Assembly (NCBI GenBank): GCA_029215795.1
Contig: JARDYH010000005.1
Span: 32,556,001-32,620,000 of the forward strand
From: Anniella stebbinsi
Taxonomy: Eukaryota; Chordata; Lepidosauria; Squamata; Anniellidae
Direction of reading: 5' to 3'
DNA length: 64,000 bases
Part shown: positions 33,239-47,030 of the stretch, piece by piece
How the letters are laid out: every line of letters begins with the position of its first letter
How positions within the stretch are numbered: position 1 is the first letter of the stretch
Position numbers and translations under genes: made by a program
The notes under the pieces: generated by a model
What the model saw: only the letters and a program-made list of their open reading frames with translations
What the model was told of the DNA's origin: nothing
Databases searched by the model: none

Positions 33239-34044
33239 GAAAATACTAATAGGTTATGCTTCCTGCATAATGGTTGGAGTGCGGAGCTTCTTATCCATGA
33301 AGGGCTAGTAACCCACAGGAAAAGTCAATTGGAAGTCAAATCTGGCAGTGGGCAGAGCCAGAGTCAGCAATAGGTGGAATGTCCCCTTGCTTTTTCTGCC
33401 ACCTCCTTTCTCTCTCCTTCCCCCAGCCCTAACAGTGCACTACCACAGTGTCAGCCCCACCAAAAAAGAAAAAGAGACAAACACCTTGTTGCTTCCCGTC
33501 CCCACCTGGGCAAGGATGCCTTTGAAAGCACTTTCAGAGCCCTCTGCTCTGGGAGAAGGCCAGCCAGCCATATATAAGATTTCAAAGGGTGCTGCTCTCA
33601 CAGCAGGTGCCACCTCTTCCACCTTTGCCTCATCAACGGACACTCCAGAGTAGCCCAATGCTGCAGGCCAAATACACCCCATGGGTTCCCCACCACTGCT
33701 ATAGAAGAAGGCATTTCAAGATGGCTGCCAAAGACATCCCACCTCCCACACAGCTATTAAAATGGACAGGCCTTTCCTCCTCTGTTGCACGAGAGGACAC
33801 TCCACAACAGGGGAAATATTTCCCCAGCCCCACTCCATAGGGCACATGCCTTTATACGTACACTACTAGAACACTTCTTTTTTTTTAAAAGTGAATAACA
33901 GCCAGTACTTTAGATTCATGGGGAAAAGGTTGATCAATGGATATGAGCCATGACAAGTCAAACAGACCCTCAATGATGAGACACAATGTACCTCTGACTA
34001 CTGGATGCAGAGAGAGCTAACAACTAGGATTGGGCTATATTGCA
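33239..34044. other. Gene-free sequence
   Basis: Frames of 67-101 codons at 33348-33840 lie in CT-rich DNA and show no recognised homology. Confidence 0.4.
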
Positions 34045-34045
34045 T

Positions 34046-34170
34046 GGGTGGGCAACTTGTGGCCCTCCAGGTGTTTTGGCTTACAACTCAACATTGACTA
34101 TGCTGCCTAGAGCTGATGGGAGTTGTAGGGCAAAACATCGGGAGGGTCACAAGTTGCCCACTCCTGCTAT
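34046..34170. repeat. Palindromic repeat, H-related
   Basis: GGGCAACTTGTGGCCCTCC and GGGAGGGTCACAAGTTGCCC are the arms, with ACAACTC and GGGAGTTGTAGGG inside. A second copy is at 37306-37441. Confidence 0.75.
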
Positions 34171-34341
34171 GTCATCATGCCCGTTCAGTAAACTTCCCAC
34201 AGAATGTAGCTGGATGTAGAGCAACTGCTAAAGGCAGAATATTGGACTAGATAGGCCCATGGACCTGAACTAGTAAAGCGTTTTTTATGTTTGGAAAGTA
34301 AGCCTTATTCCGAATCACATTGTTACTCTATCGATCTCTCC

Positions 34342-34466
34342 ACCAACCTGGTGCTCACCAGATGTTTTGGACTATAGCTCCTATCATCCCCAGCCAACAT
34401 GGGCAAGGGGTAGGAATGATGGCAGCAGTAATCCAAAACATACAGAGGGTGCCAGGTTGGAGAATG
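34342..34466. repeat. Palindromic repeat family H
   Basis: CCAACCTGGTGCTCACCAGA pairs with the inverse GGGTGCCAGGTTGG; the interior ATCATCCCCAGCCA pairs less well. Confidence 0.7.
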
Positions 34467-34597
34467 CTGACTAGTGGTACCTCTCAAGAGTTTCATATAG
34501 GAGCCTTCTCTAGCTCTCCCTGGAGATAAGGGTAATTGAACCTATGGCCATCTGCATGCAAATCGTATGCTGTACCACTGAGCTATGATCTCTCCAT
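34467..34597 (-). mobile_element. tRNA-Ala-derived SINE (type 1)
   Basis: On the minus strand ATAGCTCAGTGGTACAGCAT is the A box, then TTTGCATGCAGA as anticodon arm and GGTTCAATTACCC as B box. The body GGAGAGCTAGAGAAGGCTCC follows. Confidence 0.75.
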
Positions 34598-34600
34598 GCT

Positions 34601-35162
34601 CATTTCTCCTATAATTACTAGTGGATGAAGCAACTGCAATCAAGGTCCAACTGGCTGCACTGGAAAATTCTGAAAATAAATAAAAAAGTCGATGGCACTC
34701 ATGTAGGTTAGGTTTTCTGAATAATACTTCCACGAAAAGCTATTTTGCTAAAGGAATTTATCAATTTTAAATAGCGTTTGAATTACATAGCGAGGCATGA
34801 GGATTGATGATAGCCCTTGCCATTTTTTATCCAGACTTGGAAGCGCTGCATGTGTTGTTCACGGGAGCATTAAAATCAATCACTGAGACTCAAGATTAAC
34901 ATTTAATTGGGAGGCAACTTTGTCCTTGTTCCTAGCAGGAGGAGCACTGGGGAGAGTAGATAACAGAATTCTTAAAAAGAAAAAGAAAAAAACAACTTTT
35001 CCAAAATGGATAAAAGAGAGTCGTTCTAAAAGCTATGCCAGCTTTCAAGCTCTGGCATAGTAAAATAAGTAATGGGTCCAAAATTTATGGGTATTCGGGT
35101 CCAGGAACAAATTCAAGGTCATGAGGACCCTGTGCTTATCCACATCCCACTCCTTGCTCACT
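34601..35162. other. Unique-looking sequence
   Basis: The block 34765-34920 lacks repeat hallmarks and has homeodomain-like TAAA/TTAA cores, including ATTAAAATCAATCACTGAG. No gene is evident. Confidence 0.35.
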
Positions 35163-35359
35163 TTCTCTCTAATCTACAAACCACAAAGTGTTTTAAAGTG
35201 TTTTATTGGTGTTTTATTGGTGTTTTAATGATGTACTGGTTTTATCTGCTTTTAATCAGTTTTTGTATTTTGTGTTTGGTGTTGTTCCCCGCCTCGATCC
35301 GTTGGGAGAGGCGGGTGATAAATAAATATATTATTATTATTATTATTATTATTATTATG
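35163..35359 (+). mobile_element. LINE 3' end with (ATT)n tail
   Basis: The UTR TTTATTGGTGTTTTAATGAT, CCCGCCTCGATCCGTTGGGA and GGCGGGTGATAAATAAATAT is the same as the 3' end of the LINE at 30276. The tail is an ATT repeat at 35330-35359. Confidence 0.8.
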
Positions 35360-35931
35360 GCCGGCTCCAGTGGGTAGCAGTGAGGTTGGGTATTTGATAG
35401 AGCCAGCAAATGACCACCATCCCAACACTGCTGCCACTCCCACTTTGTAGAGAGAACCCCCCCAAAAAAGGGGAGATAATTCATGGGCACCCACACTCCA
35501 CCTATTACATTTTATGTAAATGGGGTTATCCCCTGAAAGTGTCTTGCCCAGTCATCCCCAAAATTCTGGAACTAGTACACACACATCCACATATTTATTA
35601 TCATTAATACTATACTTAGGTCCTTTACACTACCTCTTTCACACCTTTAAGCTTCTAGTCTTGAATGTTCTCTACCTCAATTTCCCCACATTTCCTTCTA
35701 CCCCATCCTACCACTTCCATTTGGTGTAAGCTCAGCAACTCCCAGGCTCACTGCGGTCTCCTCCCCAGTCATCCCATCTCTGTAACACTTCCACAAGAGG
35801 CAGCAATGGCCACTAGCTTTGAAAATAAATAGACAGCTATACTAGTCCACAAAAAACACTGAATAGCCCACCTGTCAACATATACGTCCATAAGAAATTT
35901 CTGGCACACTGAGAACCAGAGGGGGGAAAGA
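35360..35931. other. Gene-free sequence
   Basis: Frames up to 96 codons without homology. CACACA-rich patch near 35576. Confidence 0.4.
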
Positions 35932-36376
35932 GGCCCTTTCTGCACCATAGGGGTAGAGAGGGCGGGAAGCGGGGAAGCCCAGAAGTAGCCACTTCCAGGT
36001 TCTCCACGATGACGCCGCACCAGCATGCTCCAGCCCGGGCTTCTACTGGGCCGTTGCAACTCGCTCCGGCCATTTTTCTAAAAGGTCCGTGGAGGTGCGC
36101 ACAAGCGCTCCTGCGCAAATGTAAGTCCCCCTCCCCCCTGCCATCCTGGGGTAAACGCGGCTGCGCCCGGGATGGACAGCCACACCAGCCGCCCATCTTC
36201 CTACACTCCCGGGAGCAGGGAACAAAGCGAGATAGTAGCGTTCCCTGAACTCCTGGGAAAAAGGAGGGCTGACCCCTGCCTGCTTGTGGGATGCTCTGTG
36301 CGTCATGCGGACTCTCCGCAAGCAGGCGGGGCAGCCCCGGGAAAAATGGCTGGTGCGGAAAGGGCCAGAGATGATT
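35932..36376. mobile_element. MITE family E copy 2, about 445 bp
   Basis: The left end GGCCCTTTCTGCACCATAGG and the right end GGTGCGGAAAGGGCC are inverted repeats. The interior is GC-rich with ACTCCCGGGAGCAGGGAACA and CGCATGACGCAC-like pairs. The 195-codon minus frame (35837-36424) lies within and past this element and is not a gene. Confidence 0.75.
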
Positions 36377-37304
36377 CTGCGCAAGTAGTTGAATGAGGTG
36401 GGAGAGTGGACTGTACCATTTCAAGCTATGGGTAGAGGATGCCAGTTTTGAAAGCCCCCCATGTGAAAAATTCCCTGCAAGTAAAATAAATAAATAAACC
36501 TAGTACAGAGAGAAACGTTCTAGGCATACTGGTCTCCGTTATGCCAATTTTCCTCTTACAATCAATTCTCTGCATAGGGGAGCATCCAAAAATGTGATCC
36601 AGCACCTGCCGTCCGAATGTGATCCATGCTACCACCTCAAAACTCTGCCACTGCATTCCCACTTCAGTCTGCTTCATATAGAGATCAGGCCAAGAACCCA
36701 TTCTCTTCTGCTTCCCAAAGCTTCCTTTGCTGGTCACCTGAAGGTGATTCTTATTCTCCACAGGAGACTAAGCAGCATTTGAAAGCCCAGCTCAAACCAC
36801 TTTTCAAAATGGTAAAACAATCCACGAAGGGTCTATCCAAAGCTATTAGCCACAATAGCTAAATAGAACCTATCGTGATCAGAGGCAATATTCCTGTCAG
36901 CACTAGCACTCCAGACAATGGAGTGTAGTTTCCTTCATGCTGGATTTGTGAGATTTTGGCTAGCCACTGAGATGGGGCTTGGCAATTCCAACAAAGCCAT
37001 TCTTATCATAAGGCACTTAGGACTGTGGCAGCAGAGCACAGATGACTTACCTTCTGTACCACCGGAGCAGCTCCTAGGTTGAAGGAGCCATCAACCTGTT
37101 TCTCCTTGGTGTCTGCAACACCACCCAGATAATAGCCAGAAAGGTGGACTGCAGCTCATCAGCCCAGCCAGCCCAGGCCATCAGAATCAAATAGGGGCCA
37201 GGCTAGCCTTATGCAACTGCTGCTTCATGCTTGGTACTTCAGTCTGAGCAAGCTGTCAAGAGTTGTTCGAAAAACACCTGTTTTGCTGCACAGTTTGAAC
37301 CCAG
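36377..37304. other. Gene-free sequence
   Basis: Frames of 60-111 codons on both strands at 36426-36862 have no recognised homology. Confidence 0.4.
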
Positions 37305-37305
37305 G

Positions 37306-37441
37306 AGTGGGCAACCTGTGGCCCTCAGATGTTTTGGCCTACAACTCCCATCATGCCTCACTGTTGGCTATGCTGACTAAGGCTGATGGGTGTTGAAAGG
37401 CCAAAAAAAATATCTGGAGGGCCACAGGTTGCTTACCCCTG
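37306..37441. repeat. Palindromic repeat, H-related, with ZNF143-like site
   Basis: GTGGGCAACCTGTGGCCCTC pairs with GAGGGCCACAGGTTGC. The left arm contains CTACAACTCCCATCATGCC at 37339-37357, close to the vertebrate ACTACAATTCCCA-type SBS motif. Confidence 0.75.
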
Positions 37442-37598
37442 AACCAACACTTCAAACATACAGTTGCTGCCCTGGGAATTGCATGGCTTGGTTCATATGA
37501 CCCACACTCTGGCCCCTTTGACTATCATCTCTGGAAACTAAAGTGTGCCTGCTCTGGATTATGCTAGTTGCCTCAGAACCTTCCAACTGACTGCATGC

Positions 37599-37618
37599 AA
37601 AAAAAAAAAAAAAAAAAA
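37599..37618. repeat. Poly-A tract
   Basis: About 20 A residues, no retrogene upstream that I recognise. Confidence 0.8.
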
Positions 37619-38420
37619 CCAACAAAAAACCACCCCAAAACTTATGTTTTTTGTCTGCCGACATGCTGTTCCATAGAGAAAGTTCTCTGGATTTGGGTCA
37701 TGGGCAATACAAGAAAAGAAGATTTCTCCTTATTGAAATGAAACACATCTTGGTATATTTGCACCATGCTTCCCATTGTGCAGACAATCCTGTTTGATTC
37801 CTACCACAATTAGATAGCAGCTTGATGTATGAACAACAAGATACTCCAGGGTGTCAGTAGGAGTGCAATTATTCACTTGGAGACCGTGGTTAGAATAAGG
37901 CTGAAGGCCGCCGCTGCTTAATGTGTCAGTTATAACTTATTGAGGTATAGCTCACTTCCCTGCATGTTATCAAAGAAACGTCTGCAACAAAACAGTCCTA
38001 TGAAAATTCCTTGGAGAGAATGTGAAGATGACTGACCATTCTACTCCATGAACCAGCTTATGAAAACAGCTCTTTTTAAAGTGTAGGTTGCCATCTTTTT
38101 TTCTGGCTCTGCTCCTGTGCTTTTAACATGGACGACAAGACACAAAGAAATTTGGCAGGTGAAAACTTTGGTCATCACATATCTTCAGGACAGAAAAAAA
38201 GAGAGCTGCACGGTCAGATAACAGGCTAAGGACAGTATTTACTTTGGTTTATGGTGTGGAGATTGTCCTTTCTGGTCTTCGGGGAGAGGGGATGTTGGTT
38301 GGTTGATATATATTTCCTTAAAGACAAATACAATAAATGTAGCTTTTAAAAGGAAAAGGAAATCAGACGCTTATGAAAGAAACAGTAAAATACTCTTGAT
38401 GGAGTAACCTTCACATTTTA
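37619..38420. other. Gene-free sequence
   Basis: No frame above 70 codons and no repeat signature that I can name. Confidence 0.4.
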
Positions 38421-38423
38421 TAT

Positions 38424-38778
38424 GGTCCCCTCTACAAGGATTCGCTTTTGCGCCCGGTTAGGCGATTATGCGCATAATCGCTGAAGCGTATTTACACCTA
38501 ATACCTCTGCATGAGAGGCGGCGAGAGATGGCGAAGCGCATTAACGGATGACCAAAATGCGCTTTACAAGTAGTTAATGAGCATAAGCGCTTGTTCACAT
38601 AGACAAAATGCACTTTAACGGCCGGAGCAAAATAAAACTCGCGATTTAACGCACATTCGATAATGCGCATAATCGGAGAGATAACGCGCCTCTACGCCCG
38701 ATTTGCGCTCCGTTCTTGTAGAAGTAAAAAATTTTAAGCGCCTTGAAAGAGCTTTAAACCTCTCTTGTAGAGGCAGCC
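38424..38778. mobile_element. MITE family D copy 3, inverted, 355 bp
   Basis: The ends are GGTCCCCTCTACAAGG and CTCTTGTAGAGGCAGCC, with perfect TAT on both sides (38421-38423, 38779-38781). The interior is the inverse of copy 1 and keeps ATTATGCGCATAATCG. Confidence 0.85.
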
Positions 38779-38781
38779 TAT

Positions 38782-39162
38782 GACACCTTTCACTCAGGAG
38801 TGTAAAACCACAGACCCGATTATTTAGTGGCTTCCCAATTTTTGTGTGGTTCCCCCCATTCTAAAAGGCTAAAATGCCTCTGTTATGGCTTAATGATTGA
38901 CATGCTTTCTAAGCTAAAATATGCTGGAATTTGGGTCAGCCCCCTCCTCTTTGCCTTCAGCCCCACCCACCACTGGAATGCGGCCCCCAAGAGCTTATCC
39001 GAAATGGAATGCAGCCCTCAAATTGAAAGAGGTTCTGCACCCCTGCTTTAGGTATTTTCTTTTCTCCCCCCTCCAAGGAAAATGCTTTACTTTATTAAAT
39101 CTCTGTGTATTACCAGTTAAAAACAAAAACCTGGCAACAGATACCCCTAAAATAATGGCAAA
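38782..39162. other. Gene-free sequence
   Basis: Two overlapping plus frames of 74 and 154 codons start here (38827, 38921); the second runs into the palindromic unit below and shows no domain. Confidence 0.4.
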
Positions 39163-39330
39163 AGTCTGCGAGGATGGCCAGATGGAGGATTGGGCTCCTG
39201 CACCCTTCCTAGCCGAGCAGATGAGGGAATTTCAGCTGCTGCAGTTTGAAAAGCCACACCTGCTTAAAACTCTCTTTCCTAAACAACTAGGAAAGGTGCA
39301 AGAACCCTACCCTCTTTTGGATCTACCCAC
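39163..39330. repeat. Short palindromic unit reminiscent of family A
   Basis: GAGGATTGGGCTCCTGCACC and GGTGCAAGAACCCTACCCTC are inverted arms. The interior GAGGGAATTTCAGC also occurs in family A. Termini could not be fixed. Confidence 0.45.
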
Positions 39331-40224
39331 CCGCAAGTCTTCCCCTCTTTTACTGATACAAGAATTGCAAATAATAACAGTTTAGAATTCTAGGCATCTT
39401 TGGAAGCTGCGAGCGTTACTTATGACCATTAGAGATCATTCTTGATCAACTCCAGGACTCATGAATGCAGTGGGGGAGGCAGGCAGAACCCTGGTGAGAT
39501 CAAATGAACCAAACAGCTGCTAGGTGTCAATTTAACCCAATGTCATACAAGCAGCCAATTTTAGGTTTTCCTTTGGGGAAATTTGTAAGTACAAAGCAAT
39601 TGGAATTTTATAATATCCTCCACAAAGCTTGCTTGAAAAAATAGCTGAAGGGTGAAGAGTTGAGGGCATTGTTCTAATATAGTAGCAGCTTTCGGAACTT
39701 ATATTTATAGCTGCAGAAACAATTAGGTAATGGAACATAACTCCACGAAAGAGCTACCTTCTCCCTGCAAAGCACACACATCAAACTTATCTTGTTAACT
39801 AAACTATAGACAATACCTGTGAAATATGAAGGTTCCTATTGTAATCAATAATAGTCCATATTCTGGAAGTCCTGCAGTAGGCAGAAGTGGTGATCCATCA
39901 TAATGAATGTAGGAGACCTGCTATGTTGTATGGCCTACCAGGGTTTTTTATCCCTCTTTACCTGCCCCCGCCAGTTTTGGGAGTCCCAAGCAGGCAGCAC
40001 AAAGAGGAGGTTTATCAATCCACTGGGTAGGCTGCCATTTGTGGCTGGCAGGCAGGTCTCCATACACGATCTAGAGTATAACAATATCCAATAGCAAAAC
40101 AATTTGTTAACTGCACCATTCACTTAAAACACCTGTGTCAAAAGCAAGGAAAAGTGAAACTGAGCATCCTCTCTGTGGCTAATATGGTCCTATCACATTA
40201 TAGGCAGCCTGTAGAAAAGAGAAC
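39331..40224. other. Gene-free sequence
   Basis: Chance frames of 62-68 codons only. Confidence 0.4.
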
Positions 40225-40292
40225 CACAGGACAGCTTCAGCTTTGGGGCGGTATAGAAATGTAATAAATAATAATGATGATGATAAAATCTT
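40225..40292 (+). mobile_element. LINE 3' tip
   Basis: GCTTTGGGGCGGTATAGAAA followed by TGTAATAAATAATAATGATG, the terminal segment of the LINE at 49275-49590. Confidence 0.6.
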
Positions 40293-40589
40293 GGCTTTGC
40301 TAACATCTTCAGTAAGATTTACACTGGTAAATGCACCCACCCAAACAAGGTGGTACCCCCTAGGCTGTAGAGTAATGCTTGGAGTCAGATTTCCCTTGTC
40401 AAGGAATAGGGTTGTCATAAGCTTGCTGGGTCCAGGCCTCCTCTGCCTTGGAGAGTTGCAAAGAAGCCTGAATATCACCAGATTCAGCTTTTACCATTAC
40501 AGCAATACATTTGCAGGTAAAGTCACTCCTGGTGGAATTTTCCAAGTTTTTGCCATTGCATGATGGGCAGCACCTATATTGTTTAGTTA

Positions 40590-40730
40590 ATTTATATCAC
40601 CTTTTCCCTTCAAGAAATAAGTTAAGCCCAAAGAGTGCTCAGTGAGCTTCATGACTGAGTGCAGATTCGAACTCGGGTCCCCTCAGTCATAGTCTGACAT
40701 TCTAACCACTATGCAAGCTATAGAGTTTAT
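40590..40730 (-). mobile_element. tRNA-derived SINE, type 2
   Basis: On the minus strand: GCATAGTGGTTAGAATGTCA (A box), GAGTTCGAATCTGCACTCAG (B box region), then GTCATGAAGCTCACTGAG. Confidence 0.75.
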
Positions 40731-42244
40731 TTACAGAAACAACACAAGCCGACATGGGGGGGGAATATTATAACGTACCTATTCTCCAAGCAATAAATAA
40801 AAAGCTCAGCTGAATGGTGATGCATTTGAGAGATTCTAGGAAAATCTCAAAGTCTTAAAAGGAAATCAATTTTGTCACTAACATCTTGAACTTCACTACA
40901 TTTAGATGGGAAAAATAAACTCCGAAGATTTCAATGAGACTTCCAAATATACATGCACAGGATTTCAGCCTAAGACTCATTTCCTAAAGCCTTGCTGGTC
41001 CCTTTGGGGGATGTTAGGCTGTCATTCTGATGGATCCTAGCCTTTTAGACCTGACGGCTGAGTTTTGCTAATGCTCACAATCTGAGAAGCAATACAAGCA
41101 TGGAAAGCTCAACGCAATGCAAAAAGCAGGGCTGCAATGCTGCTGCTAGGCATCTCCCCCATCACTCTTATCTAGCTACCATACACTGTGAACTGATGTT
41201 AAATCCCTGCAAAGCAAATACAATTACATCACACATTTCAGCTGGTTTCTGTCCAGATAGCATCCTTTTAAACACCCGAGCCAAGTCCTTGTGGGCAGAA
41301 AGGAAAGAGAGGCTAGGAAAGTGAGAAAGTTAAGAAGAACCTCAGCAGTTTTGCCAGCAGAAGGGGATAAAAGAAATGTCTGTCTCACCCCTCGGTGCCT
41401 TGTGAAGAAGATGTTCCTCTCTGCTTGCTAATGGCAGGGATTATTGTGTCAACAACTACACACAGAGCAGAAATTCAACAGGTGCACGTGGCAATGATGC
41501 AATAGGAAAGACTTTACCTGTTGAATTTATGTCTGGCTCACAGCTGTTAAAAGCATAGGAGACCTCCGTCAGAAAAAAAAAGGATGCTAAATCAAAGTAT
41601 GATGCGCTTGGAGCACTATCGAAACCAAGTCCTATCTTCTGCAGTTGGTTTGACAGTTTTTGAAGACCATTTTTTCCAGTATAATGCTCTGTACCCTTTT
41701 CTTTTTAAATACATAATTTATTATCAGCATAAATGTTTTTTTAGTCAGTGAAGTGTCTGAGTTCAACTGAACAATGAAGTACAGAATTAAAGGAAAACTA
41801 TAATGAGGAGGGTTTTTGAATCTACTCAGTGAAAATTCTCCCAACTAGGTACCACAGATGAATCATTCAAGACATCAGATTACTCACAACAATGATACAG
41901 AACCCTCAAATACATATTTATAGGTCATATAAAAATTCCCTATTTAAATTTGTAATTAGTAAATCAACTGGTTAACTAGACTTGCTAAGTGATTCATATT
42001 TTCAACTGTTGATTTTAATTCATTTTAGTTCAGAAATATGCATAAGGTTCTGGGATCTCTGACACACTAATGATCTCACAATAATAGTGATGTAATCATA
42101 TTACAAAACTAATTATGAATGAACGTTGAAATATCCAGAGGAAATAACCCCTTAAAATAAGCCTGTCAACTGATCCTGGCCTTTCTTCCTACACCATCTT
42201 AAAAGAATTCCCACAGAAAGTGTTTCCCATTGATTCAAGTACAT
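40731..42244. other. Gene-free AT-rich sequence
   Basis: A family G scrap (ATACATGCACAGGATTTCAG) lies near 40949. Otherwise frames are under 75 codons. Confidence 0.4.
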
Positions 42245-42246
42245 TT

Positions 42247-42333
42247 GGGCACTTAAAACTATGCTGGCTAGGGGATGCTGGGCGATGTAGTCCAACACAT
42301 CTGGAGGACACCAGGTTGAAGAAGACTGACTTA
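42247..42333. repeat. Half of palindromic repeat family H
   Basis: GATGTAGTCCAACACATCTG and GGAGGACACCAGGTTGAAGA match the right arm of the copies at 34342 and 26597. Confidence 0.55.
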
Positions 42334-42619
42334 GACTTTGGATAAACTTTCTTCAGAGAGAAAAAAACTTATTAAATACTGGCCAAAAATTACATCATCA
42401 TATGACAATACATCTTTAAAAAAATAAAAAATAAAAACTTTCCTCCCTTTTTTACACAATGAATATTATCAAACAAATCTAAGCAATGCTTTTGAACACA
42501 CTGAAGTGCTGTTGTTTTAAATGTAAGTATTCAGAATATTTAGTATTAATTGAAATCATTATTGTTATTATTTGGAAAATCATTTTTTTAGGTAACTGAA
42601 AACACTTAAAAGGAACTGA

Positions 42620-42775
42620 GGCTGCAATACATCTTTACATGGTAGTAAATCCCATTAAAATCAGTGGGGTTTACTTCTCAGTAGACATGTACAGGATTAT
42701 ACCAAAAAGCTGCAATTCTGTACACACTTACTTGGGAGTAAACTCTATTGGATTTACTCCCAAGAAAAAATCCAT
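42620..42775. repeat. Palindromic repeat family G, two adjacent copies
   Basis: GTAAATCCCATTAAAATCAG, TTACTTCTCAGTAGACATGT and ACAGGATT form the first unit. The inverse-oriented second unit has TGCAATTCTGTACACAC and CTTGGGAGTAAA. Confidence 0.65.
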
Positions 42776-43179
42776 TAGATTGAGTCATAAACCCATTCTC
42801 CAAACAGATTAATCAGATTTCTGATCACAATGTAATCACTACCGAATGCCCATTTGGATGCCAGTTTTGATTAAAATCCTCTTTGCTGTTGTTTTTAATT
42901 CCATGAATAGTGGCCTGACTGGTGAATTGCATCCCTCAAAGCCCGCCTGTTCTCCCAAACAAATTCATCCAACAGCACTTCACCTGGAAAGGATTTCAGT
43001 GGATCTTATGTCAAGTTGGGACAGACTTCGACAGCCTTCCCTCGTTTTCTAACCGCTTCGCCTTTCATTATGACACTGCGATTGTTGCAGAACTGTGCGC
43101 GGCTGAATTAAAGCAAAAGAACCCAACAGGAAGCCGTTCAAACGGAGAGAAATCAGCACTGCGCTTTATAACACAGGAA

Positions 43180-45639
<2,460 letters not shown>

Positions 45640-46250
45640 ATTGTGATGAAGGGAGGCTCCTGTTCCACATATACTGTGAGGATACCAGTTTTACCACACT
45701 GTGCGCCTACCCATCTGACAATGTAACGGCTTAGGAAAAAATACTTAAAATCCTACAGCTGTGTGGGTGACCTGTTTGTTTGCGGGGGGGGGGGAGATTC
45801 CCCCTTCTCTCATTCTATGCCATCTGAAACTAGTGTGGAAAGTCTCCTGAGATAATCTCTAGATGTTTCCTTTAGTATCCTAACATAACATTCTGTCAGG
45901 TTGAGCACACAATCCCTGGGCGTTTGGCATTTTGAGAGGTCCCGCTTTTAAAACGAAAGAAAGATAGGAAGAATTAGAATATAAAGCACTAGTTTGGTGA
46001 ATAATACCTTGAAGGAACGGGGGTTGTTTTGTGGCTAGCATAAGCATTAGTTTGACAGCATCTGCTGGCTTGCTTTCCACCCTTCCCAAACCCATATATC
46101 TTTCTCAGCTGTGTCCTGTGTTCACAAGCATATTTTTTTAAATAATAATAATAATAACAATGGAGGAAAATAGACTCATTTAGAAGTTAGGTGAAAGAAT
46201 GAGAATGCCTGACACAGAAATGTTGAATCATTCAAGGGGGTGATGTGCTT
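45640..46250. other. KIF2B 3' flank
   Basis: Likely 3' untranslated region followed by AT-rich DNA with a poly-G run at 45784 and an (ATA)n patch at 46141-46158. No AATAAA is present in this span, so polyadenylation would need a variant signal. Confidence 0.4.
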
Positions 46251-46460
46251 TTAATTAATTAGTTTGCTACATTTCTATCCTCCCTTTTCTTCCATGGAGC
46301 ACAAGGCGGTGTACATGATCTTCACCTCCATTTTATCCTCACAACAACCCTGCAAGGTAGGTTAGGCTGAGAGTAAGTGACCCAGTGAGCTTCATGGCCA
46401 AATGGAGAATAAAACCTGGATCTCCCAGTTCCAACATACTAACCACTACACAACAGTGGC
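46251..46460 (-). mobile_element. tRNA-derived SINE, type 2
   Basis: On the minus strand it runs from TAGTGGTTAGTATGTTGG through TCAGCCTAACCTACCTTG, AGGGTTGTTGTGAGGATAAA and CCGCCTTGTGCTCCATGG to its tail. Confidence 0.8.
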
Positions 46461-46599
46461 AGTTAATATCACATATCCGTTTAAGACATGTAAAAGAGAC
46501 TTTCTAGTCCAAAGGCATTCATAAAAATGTATGATCTGAGATCTATGCACCTGCACAAGGCCTTGAACCAGGCTTCTGTAACTTAGGATCTATCAAGCC

Positions 46600-47030
46600 T
46601 GTCATCAATCGCTGTAGGTCAGTAGCAGCACTGAGCTACAGCCCTTGATGTTTTACATGCCAGAGGTCCCAGGTTCCATCCCTGTATCTCCAGGTAGGGC
46701 TGAAAAAGACCCCTGTCTGAAACTCTGGAGTGCTGTTGCCAATTATTGGGCCTGTTCAGACAACACGCTAATCCACAGTTAGTCCGCTAACTCTTTTGCA
46801 GCAAGTAGTTAGTGAGCATGTTTAAACTGTGGTAATGTAGCCAACTTAGTTAGGAATGGTTCACAAGACATGCTAAGTCATGGTGCACATGATACCCTAA
46901 GCCATGATGTTTAGCTCAAAAAGCTTAACCATCATGGTTTAGCGTGTTGTCTGAACAGGGCCATTGTAGATAATACTCAGAGCAGAGGAAGCTGTATTAC
47001 TGGTACGTGGCACCTTCCTATATGGTCTGC
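46600..47030 (+). mobile_element. tRNA-Ala-derived SINE (type 1), split by a MITE
   Basis: The first half, 46630-46747, has CACTGAGCTACAGC, GGTCCCAGGTTCCATCCC and TATCTCCAGGTAGGGCTG. The second half resumes at 46966 with GTAGATAATACTCAG and ends CACCTTCCTATATGG. Between them lies the element at 46748-46962. Confidence 0.75.
46748..46962. mobile_element. Harbinger-like MITE inside a SINE, 215 bp
   Basis: The left end GGGCCTGTTCAGACAACACG and the inverse of the right end GTGTTGTCTGAACAGGGCC match over about 24 bp. ATT occurs on both sides (46745-46747, 46963-46965). The flanking SINE halves join in register once one ATT is removed. Confidence 0.88.

Noticed and set aside
35837..36424. A 195-codon open frame on the minus strand
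   Set aside because: It overlaps the palindromic GC-rich MITE family E, and its content follows from that repeat; similar frames arise in the other copies.
37599..37618. A processed pseudogene marked by its poly-A tail
   Set aside because: No coding-like sequence is recognisable on either side; a mutable homopolymer is enough.
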